In this document: one piece after another, positions 22,006-35,600 of the stretch
Layout: each line of letters starts with the position of its first letter
Numbering within the stretch: position 1 is the first letter of the stretch
Source of the DNA: a bacterium
GTDB lineage: Bacteria; Planctomycetota; Planctomycetia; Pirellulales; Pirellulaceae
Direction: 5' to 3'
NCBI GenBank assembly: GCA_030430075.1
Contig: JAUIGN010000035.1
Span: forward strand, 1 to 64,000
DNA: 64,000 nucleotides
The notes under the pieces: generated by a model
The model's database searches: none
Told to the model about the DNA's origin: nothing
What the model saw: the letters and a program-made list of their open reading frames with translations, nothing else
Translations under genes and position numbers: made by a program

Positions 22006-23223
22006 ATGGATTACTCGCATCATCGTCACGCGGGCTGGGGCAGCTCGGCCTCGTGGCAGCGTTGCGCGGGTTGGCTGCGGGTCGCTCGGCTGCTGATGGT
22101 CGCCGGATGGCTCCTTGCCGGGCACGACTTGGCGGCCCAGGATGACTGGCCCCCGCGGTTCGGATTCAGTCGGCCGGACGTGGAGCCGATTTCGACTGAC
22201 GCGGCCTCCTCGGATCCGGCGCCTTACGACCCGGCCTCGTACGATCCGGCCTCGAATGATCCGGCGCGAGTCACGCTTCAGACGGTGACATTCGCACCCG
22301 CAATCAACGGTTTGGCGAAGCCGGCGCAGAAGGAACGGGACGTCTGCCAGGCGGTCGTCCCCGGCTGGTCGGCCGCGGGCGAGGTGCTTGTCTGGCAACT
22401 CCGCCAGCAGGCGCTCGACTATGCGATCTCCGCCGACGGATCGGCGTCGGCCGTTGGTGTTGGGCCGACGAACCGCATCGACTTTTCTCCGGAAGCCGGA
22501 TTCCGTTTCCAGGCTGGTTATCGGGCGCCCAATGGTTGGGACGTCTCTTTTCGTTTCACGAATTTCCTGAACCGCGGGGTTTCGGCAGCCACGGCGCCGC
22601 CCGGTGGCACGTTGTGGGCGACGCGCAGCCATCCGCTGGACAATGAAGAGGCGCAAACGGCCCAAGCCGAGGCGGACTTCGAATACCAGACGTACGACCT
22701 GGAAGTGGGCCGCTGGTTCGAGGTCAACTCGTCCGCCGCCGTACGCATGTTTGGTGGTCTGCGTTGGCTCAACGCGGACCAGGGCTTGCTGATCGCCTAC
22801 GACGGCAACGACTTCAATGACGGAATCGTGTCGGATGCCCGCTCGGATCAGGCAATCGGGATTCGCTTGGGCGCCGAAGGCCGTTGCATCGTGGGGCGCA
22901 ACTGGCGACTATTCGCACGCGGAGCCGGGACCGTCGCATCCAGTTCAAGCGACTCGCGATTGACCGAGATCGACAACGGGGGGACGGAACTGATCGTCGA
23001 TGTTGAGGACAGCGTCACCCATCCGTTGACCAACCTGGAAGCGGCGATCGGCGTCTGCTGGGAACGTGGTCCCTGGCAAATCCAGGGTGGCTACGAAATG
23101 ACGGGTTGGATGAATCTCGCCAGCCGGACGACATTCGACGGCACGCATCAAGGCTCGCATGATGCCGTCCCGCACGACCTGCTCCTGGAAGGCTGGTTTA
23201 TCGGCGGCGGTTTCGTTCGCTGA
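22006..23223 (+). CDS. Lpg1974-type outer-membrane beta-barrel protein
   Basis: The product has 405 aa from the ATG at 22006 (AGAGGG 6 nt upstream); a longer in-frame start at 21919 would put 29 residues before the signal peptide. The signal peptide has basic residues, then a hydrophobic core (VARLLMVAGWLLAG) and a likely cleavage at DLAAQ. A short low-complexity stretch follows (DPA repeated five times with Ser/Tyr spacers). From about residue 110 the protein shows alternating aromatic/polar beta strands (FRFQAGYRAPNGWDVSFRF, TYDLEVGRWFEV, VRMFGGLRWL) and ends in an aromatic-Gly strand (WFIGGGFVR). The YDLEVG...GLRW pattern resembles the Legionella Lpg1974 pore-forming family seen widely in planctomycetes. 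It probably lies in the outer membrane. Substrate unknown. Confidence 0.75.
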   Translation: MDYSHHRHAGWGSSASWQRCAGWLRVARLLMVAGWLLAGHDLAAQDDWPPRFGFSRPDVEPISTDAASSDPAPYDPASYDPASNDPARVTLQTVTFAPAINGLAKPAQKERDVCQAVVPGWSAAGEVLVWQLRQQALDYAISADGSASAVGVGPTNRIDFSPEAGFRFQAGYRAPNGWDVSFRFTNFLNRGVSAATAPPGGTLWATRSHPLDNEEAQTAQAEADFEYQTYDLEVGRWFEVNSSAAVRMFGGLRWLNADQGLLIAYDGNDFNDGIVSDARSDQAIGIRLGAEGRCIVGRNWRLFARGAGTVASSSSDSRLTEIDNGGTELIVDVEDSVTHPLTNLEAAIGVCWERGPWQIQGGYEMTGWMNLASRTTFDGTHQGSHDAVPHDLLLEGWFIGGGFVR

Positions 23224-23300
23224 GCAGCACAGGGTTCGCGGAGCAACACGGGAACAATCGTCTCGGTGGATGTCGGCTTCGTCCCGAGCCCCTCTCGTCC

Positions 23301-23455
23301 GACGCGGCTCTCCGACCTCATGGCTCGGCGCGATTCACCGTCCCTCCTGCTCGGCGCGATTCACTGTCCCTCCTGCTCGGCGCGATTCTCTGCCCCTTTT
23401 TGCTCGGCGCGGGTCTCCGACCCTTCTTGCTCGGCGCGGGTCTCCGACCCCGCCG
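23301..23455. repeat. Tandem 26/27-bp repeat array
   Basis: Five units start with GCTCGGCGCG at 23323, 23349, 23375, 23402 and 23429 (steps 26, 26, 27, 27). A decayed unit precedes them. The first units end in GATTC...TCCCTCCT and the last two in GGGTCTCCGACCC. The array sits in the 379-bp gap between the convergent outer-membrane protein and giant genes. Units abut directly with no unique spacers, so it is not a CRISPR array. On the minus strand part of it reads as a basic nonapeptide repeat (RRPAPSKKG), in a frame that starts after the giant gene. I do not call that frame a gene. Confidence 0.85.
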
Positions 23456-23602
23456 AAACCGCCGACCGAAGGTCTCCAATTCTTCCTGACTTAGCCCGGA
23501 CAATAATTGAACGAACAGCCATTCAGGGCAAGTCATTGTGTTCCCATCGTTTGCAGTGAACGTACTCACAGCGCCACGCATCTCAGCACGAATCTACCGC
23601 CG

Positions 23603-26600
23603 TCAGTCATCGAACTGGGCGAAGTAGGCGTCGAGGTTCGCAAACTCGTCGGTCGTCTCCAGGGACCTGGCCACCTCGTCCAGGAACGCGTCGAGCGAAT
23701 GCCAATTCGCATCGCGTAGTAATCCACCGGCGGGAGAAATACGTAGCGCGGCCTTCGCCACCGGCCCCGGCGCGCCGGCCTTCGACGCGGCCGGCGGCCT
23801 GGGGGACTGTCCCGCGGCACGTCCATGGTTGTCTGCCGCGCCGGCCTGTGTCGGGCGCGCCCAACTCCGCTCCGCCTCGTCCCGCGAGGCAGGCCCTGAT
23901 CCCACTGGCAATGCCTCGGCGCCAAGATGCCGCACGGCGAGGCTCGCAGCGCCTTCCCCTTCACCGGCACCGTCGGGCAATGCGGTCGCGTTCAAGTAGT
24001 TGAAAATCTGCAGTACGTCGCCTGGGGCGACGTAACCATCGCCTGAAACATCGTAGTACACGCCCAGGAGATTCACGGCGGAGAGGCTGCGCGGACCGTA
24101 TCGATTCAGGTCGTTGATGATCAGCAGGGCATCGTGCGGTACGACCATTCCGTCGCCGTTCACATCCATAGGAACGTTGACGTTGTGCCAGGCGGTCGAG
24201 ACTTCGCTACCTGGGTCGCCATCCTTGGGATACGTCGGGAATCCCGACGCCGTCCAGATGCCGAAGGCCAGATCCTTGAGGACCTGCAGGTTTTCATTCT
24301 TGGGCAGATCCCGGCCAATCTGTCGCACGTCATTCGTGCCGCTTCCGCCGTCGACCTGATCCAGGTCTTCGCCACCGAACACGACATCGTCACCGTCGTT
24401 TCCGTCTAGCGTGTCCAGGCCGTCCTGGCCGTGGATCGCGTCATCGTCCGCGCCTCCCTGGATGATGTCGTTGCCGAGCGTGGAGCGGGTGATGTCGCGC
24501 GTGTAGTGCCCCGTCAGCTCGAAGTCTTCCCGCTGGTCTTCCTTGATGCTGGTCTCCGGGCGGTCGCTGAGGAACCGTGTCGTGGCCGCATCCCGCACCG
24601 CGTTGAAAAAGAAAGCGGCGCGGTCCCCGAACACGATGTCATCGCCGGCGTGTGTCGCGATCGAGTCATTGCCGGCGTGGATGGGAACTTCCTGTAGCGA
24701 ACCGCCGCGATGCCCGTAAAAGGCGTGAGGGTAATTGGCGACGATCGTGTCGTAATCGCGTTCATGGCCGTACAGGGCGACAAAATCGCTGATGTCGGCA
24801 ACCAGGTCGCGAATTTGACGGTTGGTTGCGGAGACGTCTTCTTCCGCGGGAATCGTTTCCAAGAGTGGAATCATCAAGGTCGCGAAATCTCCGACCGTCA
24901 GGTCCGCATCCGTCCCGCCTGCGATGACATCGTTCCCCACGAAGAATTCAAAATCGTCGTCGGGCGGGAGGAGGTCGAGCCCGCCGAGCGGTTCGGCGAA
25001 TGGCGTTTCGGCGTGGCGACCCGACGATGGCTGGTTCAGCTTGCCGGCAAGATTCGCGTCCAGGGTTGCCAACAAGTGTTTGACCACAGTCCAGCGGTCC
25101 GCCGTGAACGCCGAATCGGCCTCGATATCCTGAAACCCGTTGCCCGTGACGGATGCCTGAATCAGAATCGCCTGGTCGCCCACCAACAGATTGTTGTCCC
25201 CCGTGTCTGCCAGCAGATCGTTCCCCAGATGGAGTTCGACGAGTTCGGGGTCGTCGAGTGCGGGGGTGCGTTCCACGGCGTCTTCGGCCCAATCGGCCAG
25301 CAACTGATGGTGCGCCTCGAAGACGGTCAACTCGAGATCATTGGCCAGGTGCTGCAGCTCGCGGAGCAACGCCAATTGCTCGGCTGCCGCGACCCCGAAC
25401 TGGGCTTCATCGATGGGCAGTCCCAGTTGAAAATCTTCAATGAAAAGGAGATCGTCCCCCACAATCGTATCGTGGCCGGCACCGCCATGGATCTCGTCGG
25501 CGCCGACGAAGACCTCGCGCGGCGCGCCCAGTTCACCGCGATCGTCGGCCGCCTGCAGGTAGTCGATGACCAGGGTGCGGAAACTGTGTGCCAGGGCGGC
25601 AAATGCGGCGGCGGCATCCGCCTCGGCCTGTTCCAGTGTCGCCAGGCCGGAGATCAGCGGCGAGTAGATTGTCGTATCGTCGCCGACCAGATAGTCCGCA
25701 CCCGCCCCGCCTTGCAACGTGTCGGCACCAGGCAACGCGTCGGTGTGATGGATCATGTCGGGAACGACGGTCGCAAAGGCCTGCAGCTGATTGCCAGCCG
25801 CGATTGTGAGCCGGTCGTTGATGGGAAGCTCGAGAAACCCGGGCAGAGTGACCGGACGCAGGCCCGCCTGCACGTTCGGAAACAGAACCGAGCGATTGTA
25901 ATTGAAGTACTCGGGACGCTGCGCCAATTGCGGCATCACCGAGATTCCCTCGGGCGGCAACATGAGCTCGACATCGGCACCGCCGGTTTGGGCAAGGATC
26001 CTCAACGCGTTCAAGACGCTCGGCTTGTCCGTCGGGAAGGCGGTCAGGTTCGAGACCCCATCGCCAAAGATCCAGTCATCGCCGTCGCCGCCGCTCAATT
26101 CGTCATTGCCCCGTTGTCCAAAGATGAAATCGTCCCCGTCACCGCCGTCGACGCTGTCGTCCGCCGCGGGCAACAAGTCGATGAGAAGCAGGGCGGTGTC
26201 CCAGCCGCCGTGAGATGCCATGACCCGATTCCCGTCACCGTCGAACTTGCCAACCAGGAGCAACAGATCGGCTTCGATCAGCCTGGCCGCCAGCGCGGAA
26301 TCGACCGTCGGATCGGTCACGCGATCGATGTCGATCGTCCCGATCACCGTTGCAGGCTCTTCCAGGATGATGTCCCGATGCCAGCTCCCGCCGGCGTGCA
26401 GGCGAGGTGTTCCATCGTTGTTCAGGTCGCGATAGATGCTGCCGACGTCCGCCACGATATAGTCGGTCCCCGCCCCGCCCAGGATCGTGTCGCGGCCCAA
26501 CTGGCCAAGTAGTTCGTCATCGCCCGCCTGCCCATCGAGATGATCATCCCCACGCTGGCCATGTACGATATCGTCACCCGCCCCGCCGAGGAGCGTATCA

Positions 26601-29600
26601 TCGCCCTGAATCTGGTCGATGTCGTCAAACCGGCGCAGCTCGCGGATGACGTACGGAAAAGGATCCTTGTACCGCAACCAGTCGGTTGGGTTATACGAAG
26701 TAACGGTGCGGGCGATGATCCCGTTATCCCCCAGCAACACATCGGCATCGTCGCCGCCGTCCAGATGGTCATCGCCGTCGCTACCGCCGACGACGTTGTG
26801 GCCACCCGTTATGTCATCCTCGCCGGGGCCACCGAACAGCCGGTCGTCTCCCTGCTGTCCCAGCAGCAGATCGTCGCCGGCGTCTCCATGAAGTTCATCG
26901 TTGCCGCCGCCATCCAACGCACCGACGAAAAGGGAGGTAAACGGTTGGCTTGGGGCAGACGCGCCATCGAAGCGGCCATGGTCGCCCAACAGCGTGTCGT
27001 GATCGGCACCGCCGTGAATTGTGTCTGCGCCTGCACCTCCCAGGATCCGGTCTTCACCACCGTCGCCGGCCAGCATGTCGTCACCTCCCGCGTGCGGGTC
27101 GGTGGTCATGACCTGGAGGACCGTGCCGTTGGTCCCGAAATCGGCTTGTCCGTGATCTCCGACCAACGTATCGTTCCCCGGGCCGCCCCAGGCCTGGTCG
27201 CCGCCCAACCCGCCGAAGATCAGATCGTTGCCCTCGTCGCCAACCAACTGGTCACTGCCGCCGGCCGGAGATGTCGGGTGCGTCGTTCGGGCCAGGACCA
27301 GCGAGCGGACAAACGGATTGCCGGTAGGTTCGCCCTCGAAAATCCCGTGGTCGCCGATCAGAATGTCATCGTCCGGACCCGTGACCGGGGGCCCTGAATC
27401 GTTGCCGCCGGCGACTCGGTCTCCACCGTCTCCGCCGAGCAACACGTCATTGCCGGCACCGCCCGCCAGCGTGTCCGCATCACCGTTGCCCGGCAGGATC
27501 GTTTCGACGGTGACGATCCCCCGGGTCGTGATTGTGGGTCGGAAGGCGGGGGCTTGCTGGACGATGGCGAAGTCACCGACCACGACGTCATCGTCGTCCC
27601 CACCATCCAACATGTCCTGGCCGCCGGGTCCGACGTGGACGACCTCGAACGCTGCGGGCGTGTCATGCGGGGCACGAGTGTCCGCCGGTGAATCCTCGGG
27701 TTGCGTCAGCTCACGGGCGACGCGTCGTTCGTCGACATTGAAGCCGGAGTCGCCGTACAGAATGTCGTCACCACCCTGGCCTCCTAATGTGTCATCGCCT
27801 CGTCCTCCGGCGATTTGGTCCTCGCCCTGGCTACCCAGAATCGTATCGTTGCCCCGGCCGCCGAACAGGACGGCCCCAATGGTCGACTGGGAAGCATCGA
27901 TCATGTCATCACCGGGCTCGGTAAAGGCGCGTGCGTTTGCCGACGGGGTGTCGTCGAGGCCCGAGTAACGTCGTTCGTCGTCCGAGCTATCTCCGTAGAC
28001 CACCAGTGGTCCGCCCGAGGAACGGGTGATGTTCAGCGTGTCGTCACCGCCACCGCCGTGGACCAGCGTGACGGTGCGATCGGCCGTGGCGTCGACCGAG
28101 AACAGGTCGCTTCCCGTCCCCAGCAACACCTCCACGACCTCCAGATCCGAGTAGGTCACACCGCCTGCATAGGTAATCCATTCCGGTTCGGACACCGTCC
28201 CGCGATTGATGCGGAGGTTGCCGTCGGCGAGTCCACTGGCCATTCCCAGGCCGGTCACGCCGAAACCTTCGACGACCAGGTCGACGTCCGGCGTGTCGGA
28301 TCGATACTCGAGCGCCCCCGGCGTGCCGATTGTGTCGGCGTCGTTAAACAGGTTCAGCACGTCAACCTGTTCGTCCTCCGGTGTCTGCAGCGCCTCCTCG
28401 ACGATCGACCCGTCGCGTTCACCCGGCAGGAGTACAGACATGGCCAGCGACCGATCCTGGAGTGGATCGGGACCGCCTTGAACAATCAGCGGGCCATCAA
28501 TGTCTGCGACTGAATGATCTCGCGAAGGGAAGGGCTTGACCGCCTGCCCCGACACCGCCAAGTCATCGCTCGCCACCAATTGAATTTCGTGAGGTCGATT
28601 CCAATTTGACTCGTCAAAGTGAATTGTCGGCGAAGCAGACCAGATGGTGGCGGTCACGCCGACCGCCTCGACCAGCGTCTCTCGCGGCGTCAGCGTAAGC
28701 ACGGTCTCGCTCACGTCGGCAACCCGATAGGCCGTCCCGGGGGTCGAGTCATTGCCGGTGCCGGTGTCGCGGATGCGAATCAATTGCCCCTTGACGAAAC
28801 CCTCTTGGACAAAGCTGCCCGGTCCCAGCCGAGTGATCGTTCCGTCATCGCGGAACGTGAACATGCCGCTCGATTGACGGCGAATCGATTCGATCTGGAC
28901 GCGGCTGTCCGGCACCACGTTAGTGCGTCCATCGGTGGTCAAGGCCACCGCTACGGCCGGCTCGATGCCCAGCGCCACCTGGTAGGCAAAGACGCGCGGG
29001 GCCCGGGTGAGCTGAATGGTGTAGCTGTCCCCGGCGCCGCCTTGAGTGACGCGCGTACTCCCGTCCGTTTCCAAGACAACGACGCCCGCAGAGTCATTGT
29101 CATACAGATCGACCAGAACGGTAGCCCGGTCCTCCGGAACGCCCACGGAAACTCCGTCCAACTCGACCCGGTGGCGGATGGGCAGGGTAGTTCGACGCTG
29201 TGCGACAAGGTCATTGACCGCAGAGACGCTGACCTCGCGCGGCAAGGACCAGTCGGCGTGCGTGAACTCCAGCCGGGCGGGGTGAAGATCCAACCGCGAA
29301 CTGTGTTCGAAGTCGATCGAGACGACTTCCCCCGGTGCCGGCTGTCGATTGAGGGCGACGGTGTAGGTGTCGGAGAATCCCTCTTCCAGCACATGGGTAC
29401 CGTCGTCTTCAACGATGTTCAGGCCGAAGGCATCGTTGTCCAATACCCGAACATCCAGGTCTGCCAGTTGAACCGTATCAAATTCCCCTGTCGACGATTG
29501 CACCCGGTGGCTGATCACGATCTCTTGATCGCCCAGCCCGTCGTTCTCGATTCCGGCAACGGTTACGGTCCGAATCCGCGACACGTCGTCCGCTGCGAAC

Positions 29601-32600
29601 GTCAGCACGGCCGCTCCTGAGAAGGTCGCTCCCGCGTCGGTCGAAACGAGGATCCCGCCGCCCCCCAGTCGTTCCTGTTGCGTGCTGAGCAAGCCGGCGG
29701 AGACGGTCAGGTAGAGCGTCGGGAACATCAGCGGCAGCTCGCCGAGCAACTCGATCTCGTACGAGTCCATCACCGTGCCGTCTTCCGAAACGCGCGTGTC
29801 TTCCCCGCTGGGGCGAATATCGAAGAGGCGTTCGATATCCTCTCCCAGGACGGATATGTTGAGGCCGTCGGCGCGGGCAAACCAGTAGTAAAAATCGCTG
29901 GTCTCCTGCAGATTGATGCTGTGGTTCAGCACGCTGCCCAGTCCGAGCGGATCCTGGCTGACGATCGGTTCGGTGACGTCGCCGCCCACGTGAATCGAGT
30001 CGCTCCCCAACCCGCCCGTGATCGTGGTCACCAGGTCGGATGGCGTCGAGAGGACAAAGACCTCGTCGTCCCCTTCCAGGCTATCGACTTCCAGGCCTTC
30101 CACGTTACGGAGCCGGATGTGCAAGCCGGCGCCATAGACGGCTTCTCCATCCACGACGAATGCGTCCGGAAACGGGGTCCCCAGAACGACCACCCGGTCA
30201 AAGCCGTCTCCACCGTCAATCGCAACCGGTGCGTTGATCGCGTACTGAATCAGGTCCGCCCCCCGCCCCCCGCTCAGGTCCGTTTGTGCCTGCGCCTGGC
30301 CGTGGCCGGGCAGCAGGGCGAAAGCGCGAATCGTAAACTCGTCATCACCGTCCTCGCCTTCCAGGCGGAGCGTACCCGAGTTGTGATAGACGGTGAAAAC
30401 ATCGTCACCCCTGCCGCCAAAGACGGTTGTCGAGTAGGTCACACCGTTGCTCAGGTAAGCGAGACCGGGCAACACGCCGGTCGGCGACGCGTTCAACGCG
30501 GCGATAATGTTGCCGATCGCCGCTTCATCCAGCGCATCGGTTGCCGGGTCAAATACCTTGTTACCCGCCACGTCACGCACGATCCTGATGATGACGGTCG
30601 AGGTTTCGAATGCCTCGGCCGGCAGGACGTTGGGCGCCGCGCGCGGTGCCGCGAAGACCTGTCCGATCTGGAAACGGTCATCGCCGTCGCCGCCGTCCAA
30701 GGTCGTGATTGTGCTGTTGTCATCCGCGATAAAGCGATCGTCGCCGCGCAGCCCCCGGACCACCAACCGCCCGTTGATGTTGTCGTCATAGCGAACCAGC
30801 TCGGCGTCGGCCGCGTTGACCAGGGCAACCAGGTTCTTCCGGAGCAGGAAGAGATCCCCTTCGTAGCCGGAATCCGGATCGGCTTCCCGATCGGCGCCGT
30901 AGACGAAGAGGACGTCGGCACCGTCGTCCGGTGCGCCCGTATCGCGAACGTTGATCAGCGACCCACCCGCACCCGCCAGGTACACGACGAACTGATCGCT
31001 TCCACCGGCACCGTCAAGGTGCAAGGGGGCCTGAATTCCGTTCTCTGCGGCGGCCGTGCCGTCGGCCAGCGCGTTGACACGGACGATGTCGTCCCCGCCC
31101 GCCAAGTAGACCTCCGTCGGGCCGGTGACGGCCTGCACGTTGATGACATCGTCGACCGAACCGGTGACCGAGGTGCCGCTCCCCGCGAACACGAAGGTCG
31201 AACCTGCATGCGTTCCCCCAATGTCGAAGTTGTTCCGGCCCGCACCCAGCCAGACGCGGAGCGTTTCCAGGGCAGCGAACGCGGCGCCGCTCGCCATGCC
31301 CAAGCCGTCCAGTGTGCCGGCCCCCAATGTGCCGCTGGAATGGTCCGGCGAGCCGGAATCGTCGAAGTCGGCCGAGTCGACTCCGCTGCCACCGTTCAGC
31401 AGCAGCCGGCCGTCGATGGGATCGAGCGTGCCCAGGATGTCGTCCGAATCCGATGGTTTTTCCGGGGCAAGCTGGCTGACGACGAATGTGTCGTCATCCG
31501 CCTCCCCATGCATCTCCACCGTGCTACTCGCCTGGGCGCCCCGGACCAGAAATGAGTCATTGCCTCCGGCCCCGTGGAGCACCAGGGTGCCGGAGGCGTC
31601 GAGCACCTCGAAGATATCGTCGCCCGCCGCGGACTCGACCACCGTCCGGGCACCATGCGTATCTTCAACAACAAATGTATCGCTTTCTTGACCCAGTTGA
31701 ATACGAACCAGCTCGAGACTGCCGTAGACGACCCCCAGCGCCGAATCGGTCACTTGTTGGTCTGCATTCCCCATTCCCAGGCCGACCAATCGCGTCGCAT
31801 CCAGAATTCCCCGATTGGCCTGATCGTCACCGCTGTCGATCGCCTCGAACGTATCATGGTCCGCCTGCCCCTCGACGGTCAGCAAGGCATTGATCTGGTT
31901 GAGCGTACCGGCCTGGTCGTATGCTTGCAGCAGGTCATCGCCGGCACCCCCTTCGATTCGCGTGGGTCCGAGGATCGACTGTACGCGAATCGTGTCGGCG
32001 TCGTTACCTCCGCGAACCGTGGTCGTGCCGGCAAACGCGGACCGCACGGTGAATGCATCCTGACCGCGTCCCAAGGTGATCGTCACCGACTCGACGCCGC
32101 CAAAGTCCACGCTTTCCGCTAATCCGAGACCGGAAATACGTTGGAACGTGGCCAGCATCTGCACCGGGTCGGCCCCAGTGTGGAATGCTTCTTCGCCACC
32201 GCGATACCGCTTCGGCTCGCCGCCCTGGTACCGTTGCGGATCTCCGCTGGAGTAAGTTGCTAACGACGCCGAGCCGTCCACGTTGCGCACATAGACGGGC
32301 TCGCCGCGTTGATGCACGAGCGGTTTGCCGAAGCGGTCGAGGCGTGACGTCTCCGTGTAGACGACCACTTGATTGTCAGGACCGACGACCGGTTGGCCAT
32401 TCGCGTCAACAACCGGCTGACCCACTTCGACGACTTCATCGCCAAAATAGAACTTGGGTTCCCCGCCCGCATAGAGCAGCGGGTCGCCGTTGGCGTCGAG
32501 TACAGGATCGCGAGGCAGATAGAATTGCGGTTCACCTGGTTGATGCAGGAACGGATTGCCAAAGATGTCCGGTACGACACGACCCGCGTCATTCAGTACC

Positions 32601-35600
32601 GGTTCTCCACCCAGATAGACGACCGGCTCGCCCGCCTCGTGAGTCAGTGGCTGATCGGTCAGGAGGTCCCGGCGCCGATCTGCGGTTATCGTCAAGGGAG
32701 GATCGGCAATCGTCGCGTCGAACTCGACCGACACCTGATGGAGGATCGGTTGTCCGGCCTCGTCGAACGTGCTCACCGGACGTTCGTACTGGTCCAACAG
32801 ACCGTCCATGGCGTCCAGCGCGTCGGCCAGCACCACCAGTTGGTCGTCTCCCGAGGTCGCGCCGCGACGGATTGTCTCCGTCCGAGTGAGCGGGACGGTG
32901 CGCATGCGATTCACGGGAATCCGGGAAGGTTCGCTACGGAACAGGAGCGTCCCATCCGCGTCGTATTGTTGAGTCGGGTGTTCTGCCTTCAGACCATCGG
33001 CCATCACCCATAGCAAGGCGCCGGTGCCGTCCGGTCCGGCGACGAACGATTTGCGCGGGGTCGGTGTGACCGTGTTGATTGTCAGGCTGCCTTCAAACCG
33101 GGCCGTTGGGTTGACAAGCAGTTGTGGAACCTCGCGGTTCACGTAGCGGCCGCGGAAGACGATTTGGAAGGTGACATTCAACTGGCCACCAGCTTCCGAC
33201 CGCGCAACCTCGTCCAACTCGAAGTCGTCGGCGTCCAGGTGGCCGAGCGCTGCGAGCTTCGCTTGCAGCTCGGCCCGCGACGCGTTGTATGGGACCGTGA
33301 AGTCGTCTGCCGGGTCAGAACCCCAGGCGATGTGGTACCCGCCCTGGGATGCGCCTTCCAGTATCAGCTCCTGGACCTCTTCCTGCGCCACATCGAGGGC
33401 CTTATAGGGCGATCCGGATTCGGGTGTCACCAGGAACACGGGACGTGGCATCTCGCCCGGATGACTCAACAGGGCCGGTGTCGGCGACGGCAGGAACGAT
33501 TCGCGGCCTGCCGCGTCCAGCCAGATCAGGCGTCCGTTGCTGTGTGGGACAATCGCGGGATGCGGTGTTACGGCGGTCGTCTTGGTCCCGGTCGGATCAA
33601 GGTACAGCAGCGCCCCCACCGGGTCCCGTTCCTGGATGCCCCTTTTTTGAGCGACTGTCAGGATCGACGGTATGCCGGTGTCGTCGAAAGTACGATGCCC
33701 GCCCGGCGCGCGAAAGACCAACTCGCCGGATCCGTCCCGAACCACCTCGATGGCCGGTAGTTCCGTGATCGTGCGGTCGGTTGTCGTTCCGCCCGAACCG
33801 TCCAGCCACAGCAGGTCTCCCTCGCCATTGGTCGCCTGGACTCCCCGTTCGTGGACGCCGTATTCCTGGTGCCCGCGCTCTTGCACGAAGTCTTCGATGA
33901 TCGTTCCGTTGGCCGGATCCAGGTCCGCTACCCAGACGCCCAGCGCATCATCCGGACGGCGGAACACGAGCCGCGCACGCTGCTCGTGGGCATAGTCGAC
34001 CGCCCGCCCCGCCATGTCGACGAACGTGCCATCCACATTGCCGCTGTTGACGAAGGCGAACGGAGCGGTGTCCAGGATGAACTGATGCAGGGCCGGGTCG
34101 AACGCGACCGGCCCAGACACTTCCTCGAATCCCCCGTCACCGTCAAAGGTGAGCCGTCCGACGATGGCCGCCAGGTCCGTTTCGTGACTTTCGACGCGTA
34201 CGACATCATCGCCCTCGCCGCCGAGCACTTCTGTTTCGCCTGTAGTCCCCCGCACCGTCACCACGTCGTTGCCGTCCCCGGCGACAATCAGCGTCTTCGC
34301 GGCGCCGGCGGCTTGCAGCGTGAACTGATCGTCGTCGTCAGTCAGGTACAGCGTCATCCCCTCCAGGTTGGCATACTCGATCCCGTCGTATGGCGTACCG
34401 TCCAGGGCCAGGCCAGCCCCCATGCCCAGTCCCTGAAGGGCCCAGTAAGCGCGCGTCAACGGTTGAGGAGGCGTCTTCGGATCGTTGTCGTGGTCGCCGA
34501 TTCGCGGTCGATAGGTGCTGCGGTCCTCGACCACAAACCCATCCTCCAGGATGGGATTCCCGGAAGCGCTCAGCCGGACCAGGGGACGCCCGTTGGCATC
34601 CGTGCGGATCCGGCCGTCGGCCGTCGTCTGATAGGTTGGCACGGGACGGGCCGCCAGTTTCGGGACGTATCGCGTCAGGGCAAGCTGGTCGGCCGAAACG
34701 ATCTGGCCGCGGTCGTCGACATACGAGCCGTCGCTTGTTTCGCGAAGCAACCTCTTCGTGAAGAAGTTGGTCGTTTCGACGTAAACGAAATACATCTCGC
34801 CGTCGACTTCGGTCGACATTCCGGTGGGGACGAAACGGGTCGCGAAGGCCTGGGCGGGCAGTTCGTTGCCGTCGACGTCGAGGTAGGCCAGCGTTCCGCC
34901 GGCCCGTCGCACCGGATCGACGAGGATTTCACGGTCCCCATCTTCCCGGTCCAGATAGACCTGGAACTTGAAGGTGTCGACCAGATCGATGACCGAACGT
35001 TCCAGAGCGCCGGTGCGGACCGTGCCGTCCTGGTGGTGAGCGATCAAGCGATCCCCATCGCTCTCGAAGGCGGTGCCGCCGTCGACGGTGACACGACCCT
35101 GGATGCCGTCCAGGGAATACGAGGCGTCGATCTTGTACGAAAATGGCGGAGGATCAATTGCCACGGTCGGCGGCTGCCGCAGTTCACGCAGCGGCGGCGG
35201 TTGAGTGCCAACCTGGTATTCGAAGTCCAGCGTGAACCAGTATTGGGTCGTAAACAGCTCCTGCCAGAACTCGATGAACGACCGTTGCCACCAGTGCCGA
35301 TAGTCGACAGTCGCCAGCGCCGCGTTCACGATCGCCGTCCGGTCCCCGACTTGGAAGAACTCGTTGGCCCGCGCCAGCCGGTTGATCTCTGCGTTCACGT
35401 GCCGGCGGACGGACGTGAAGATGTCGTCGTTTGACAGGAACAGGTTGTCGCGGGTCGTAAACGAACTCGTGAAGCGGCGGGTCTCGTATTCGATCGGCTG
35501 TTCCACCTTCACTTCCACCGCCGGCGGCGTGTAGTTGAATGGCGGCGGGTCGAACAGCAGCACGGGATGGTCGCCGCCCAGATGGATCGTGTCATCGCCC

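Noticed and set aside
23301-23455. CRISPR array
   Set aside because: Units abut without spacers and vary inside the repeat, so it is a plain tandem repeat.
23318-23581. 87-codon minus frame including the 26/27-bp repeats
   Set aside because: The second half is only translated DNA repeat; the first half has some protein-like character but no family or convincing start.
24710-26512. 600-codon open frame on the plus strand
   Set aside because: It is antisense to the RTX block of the giant gene; its repetitive RIVAG/QQIV-type steps mirror the RTX repeats.
29678-31555. 625-codon open frame on the plus strand
   Set aside because: Antisense to degenerate RTX coding sequence; no recognisable domain or ribosome site.
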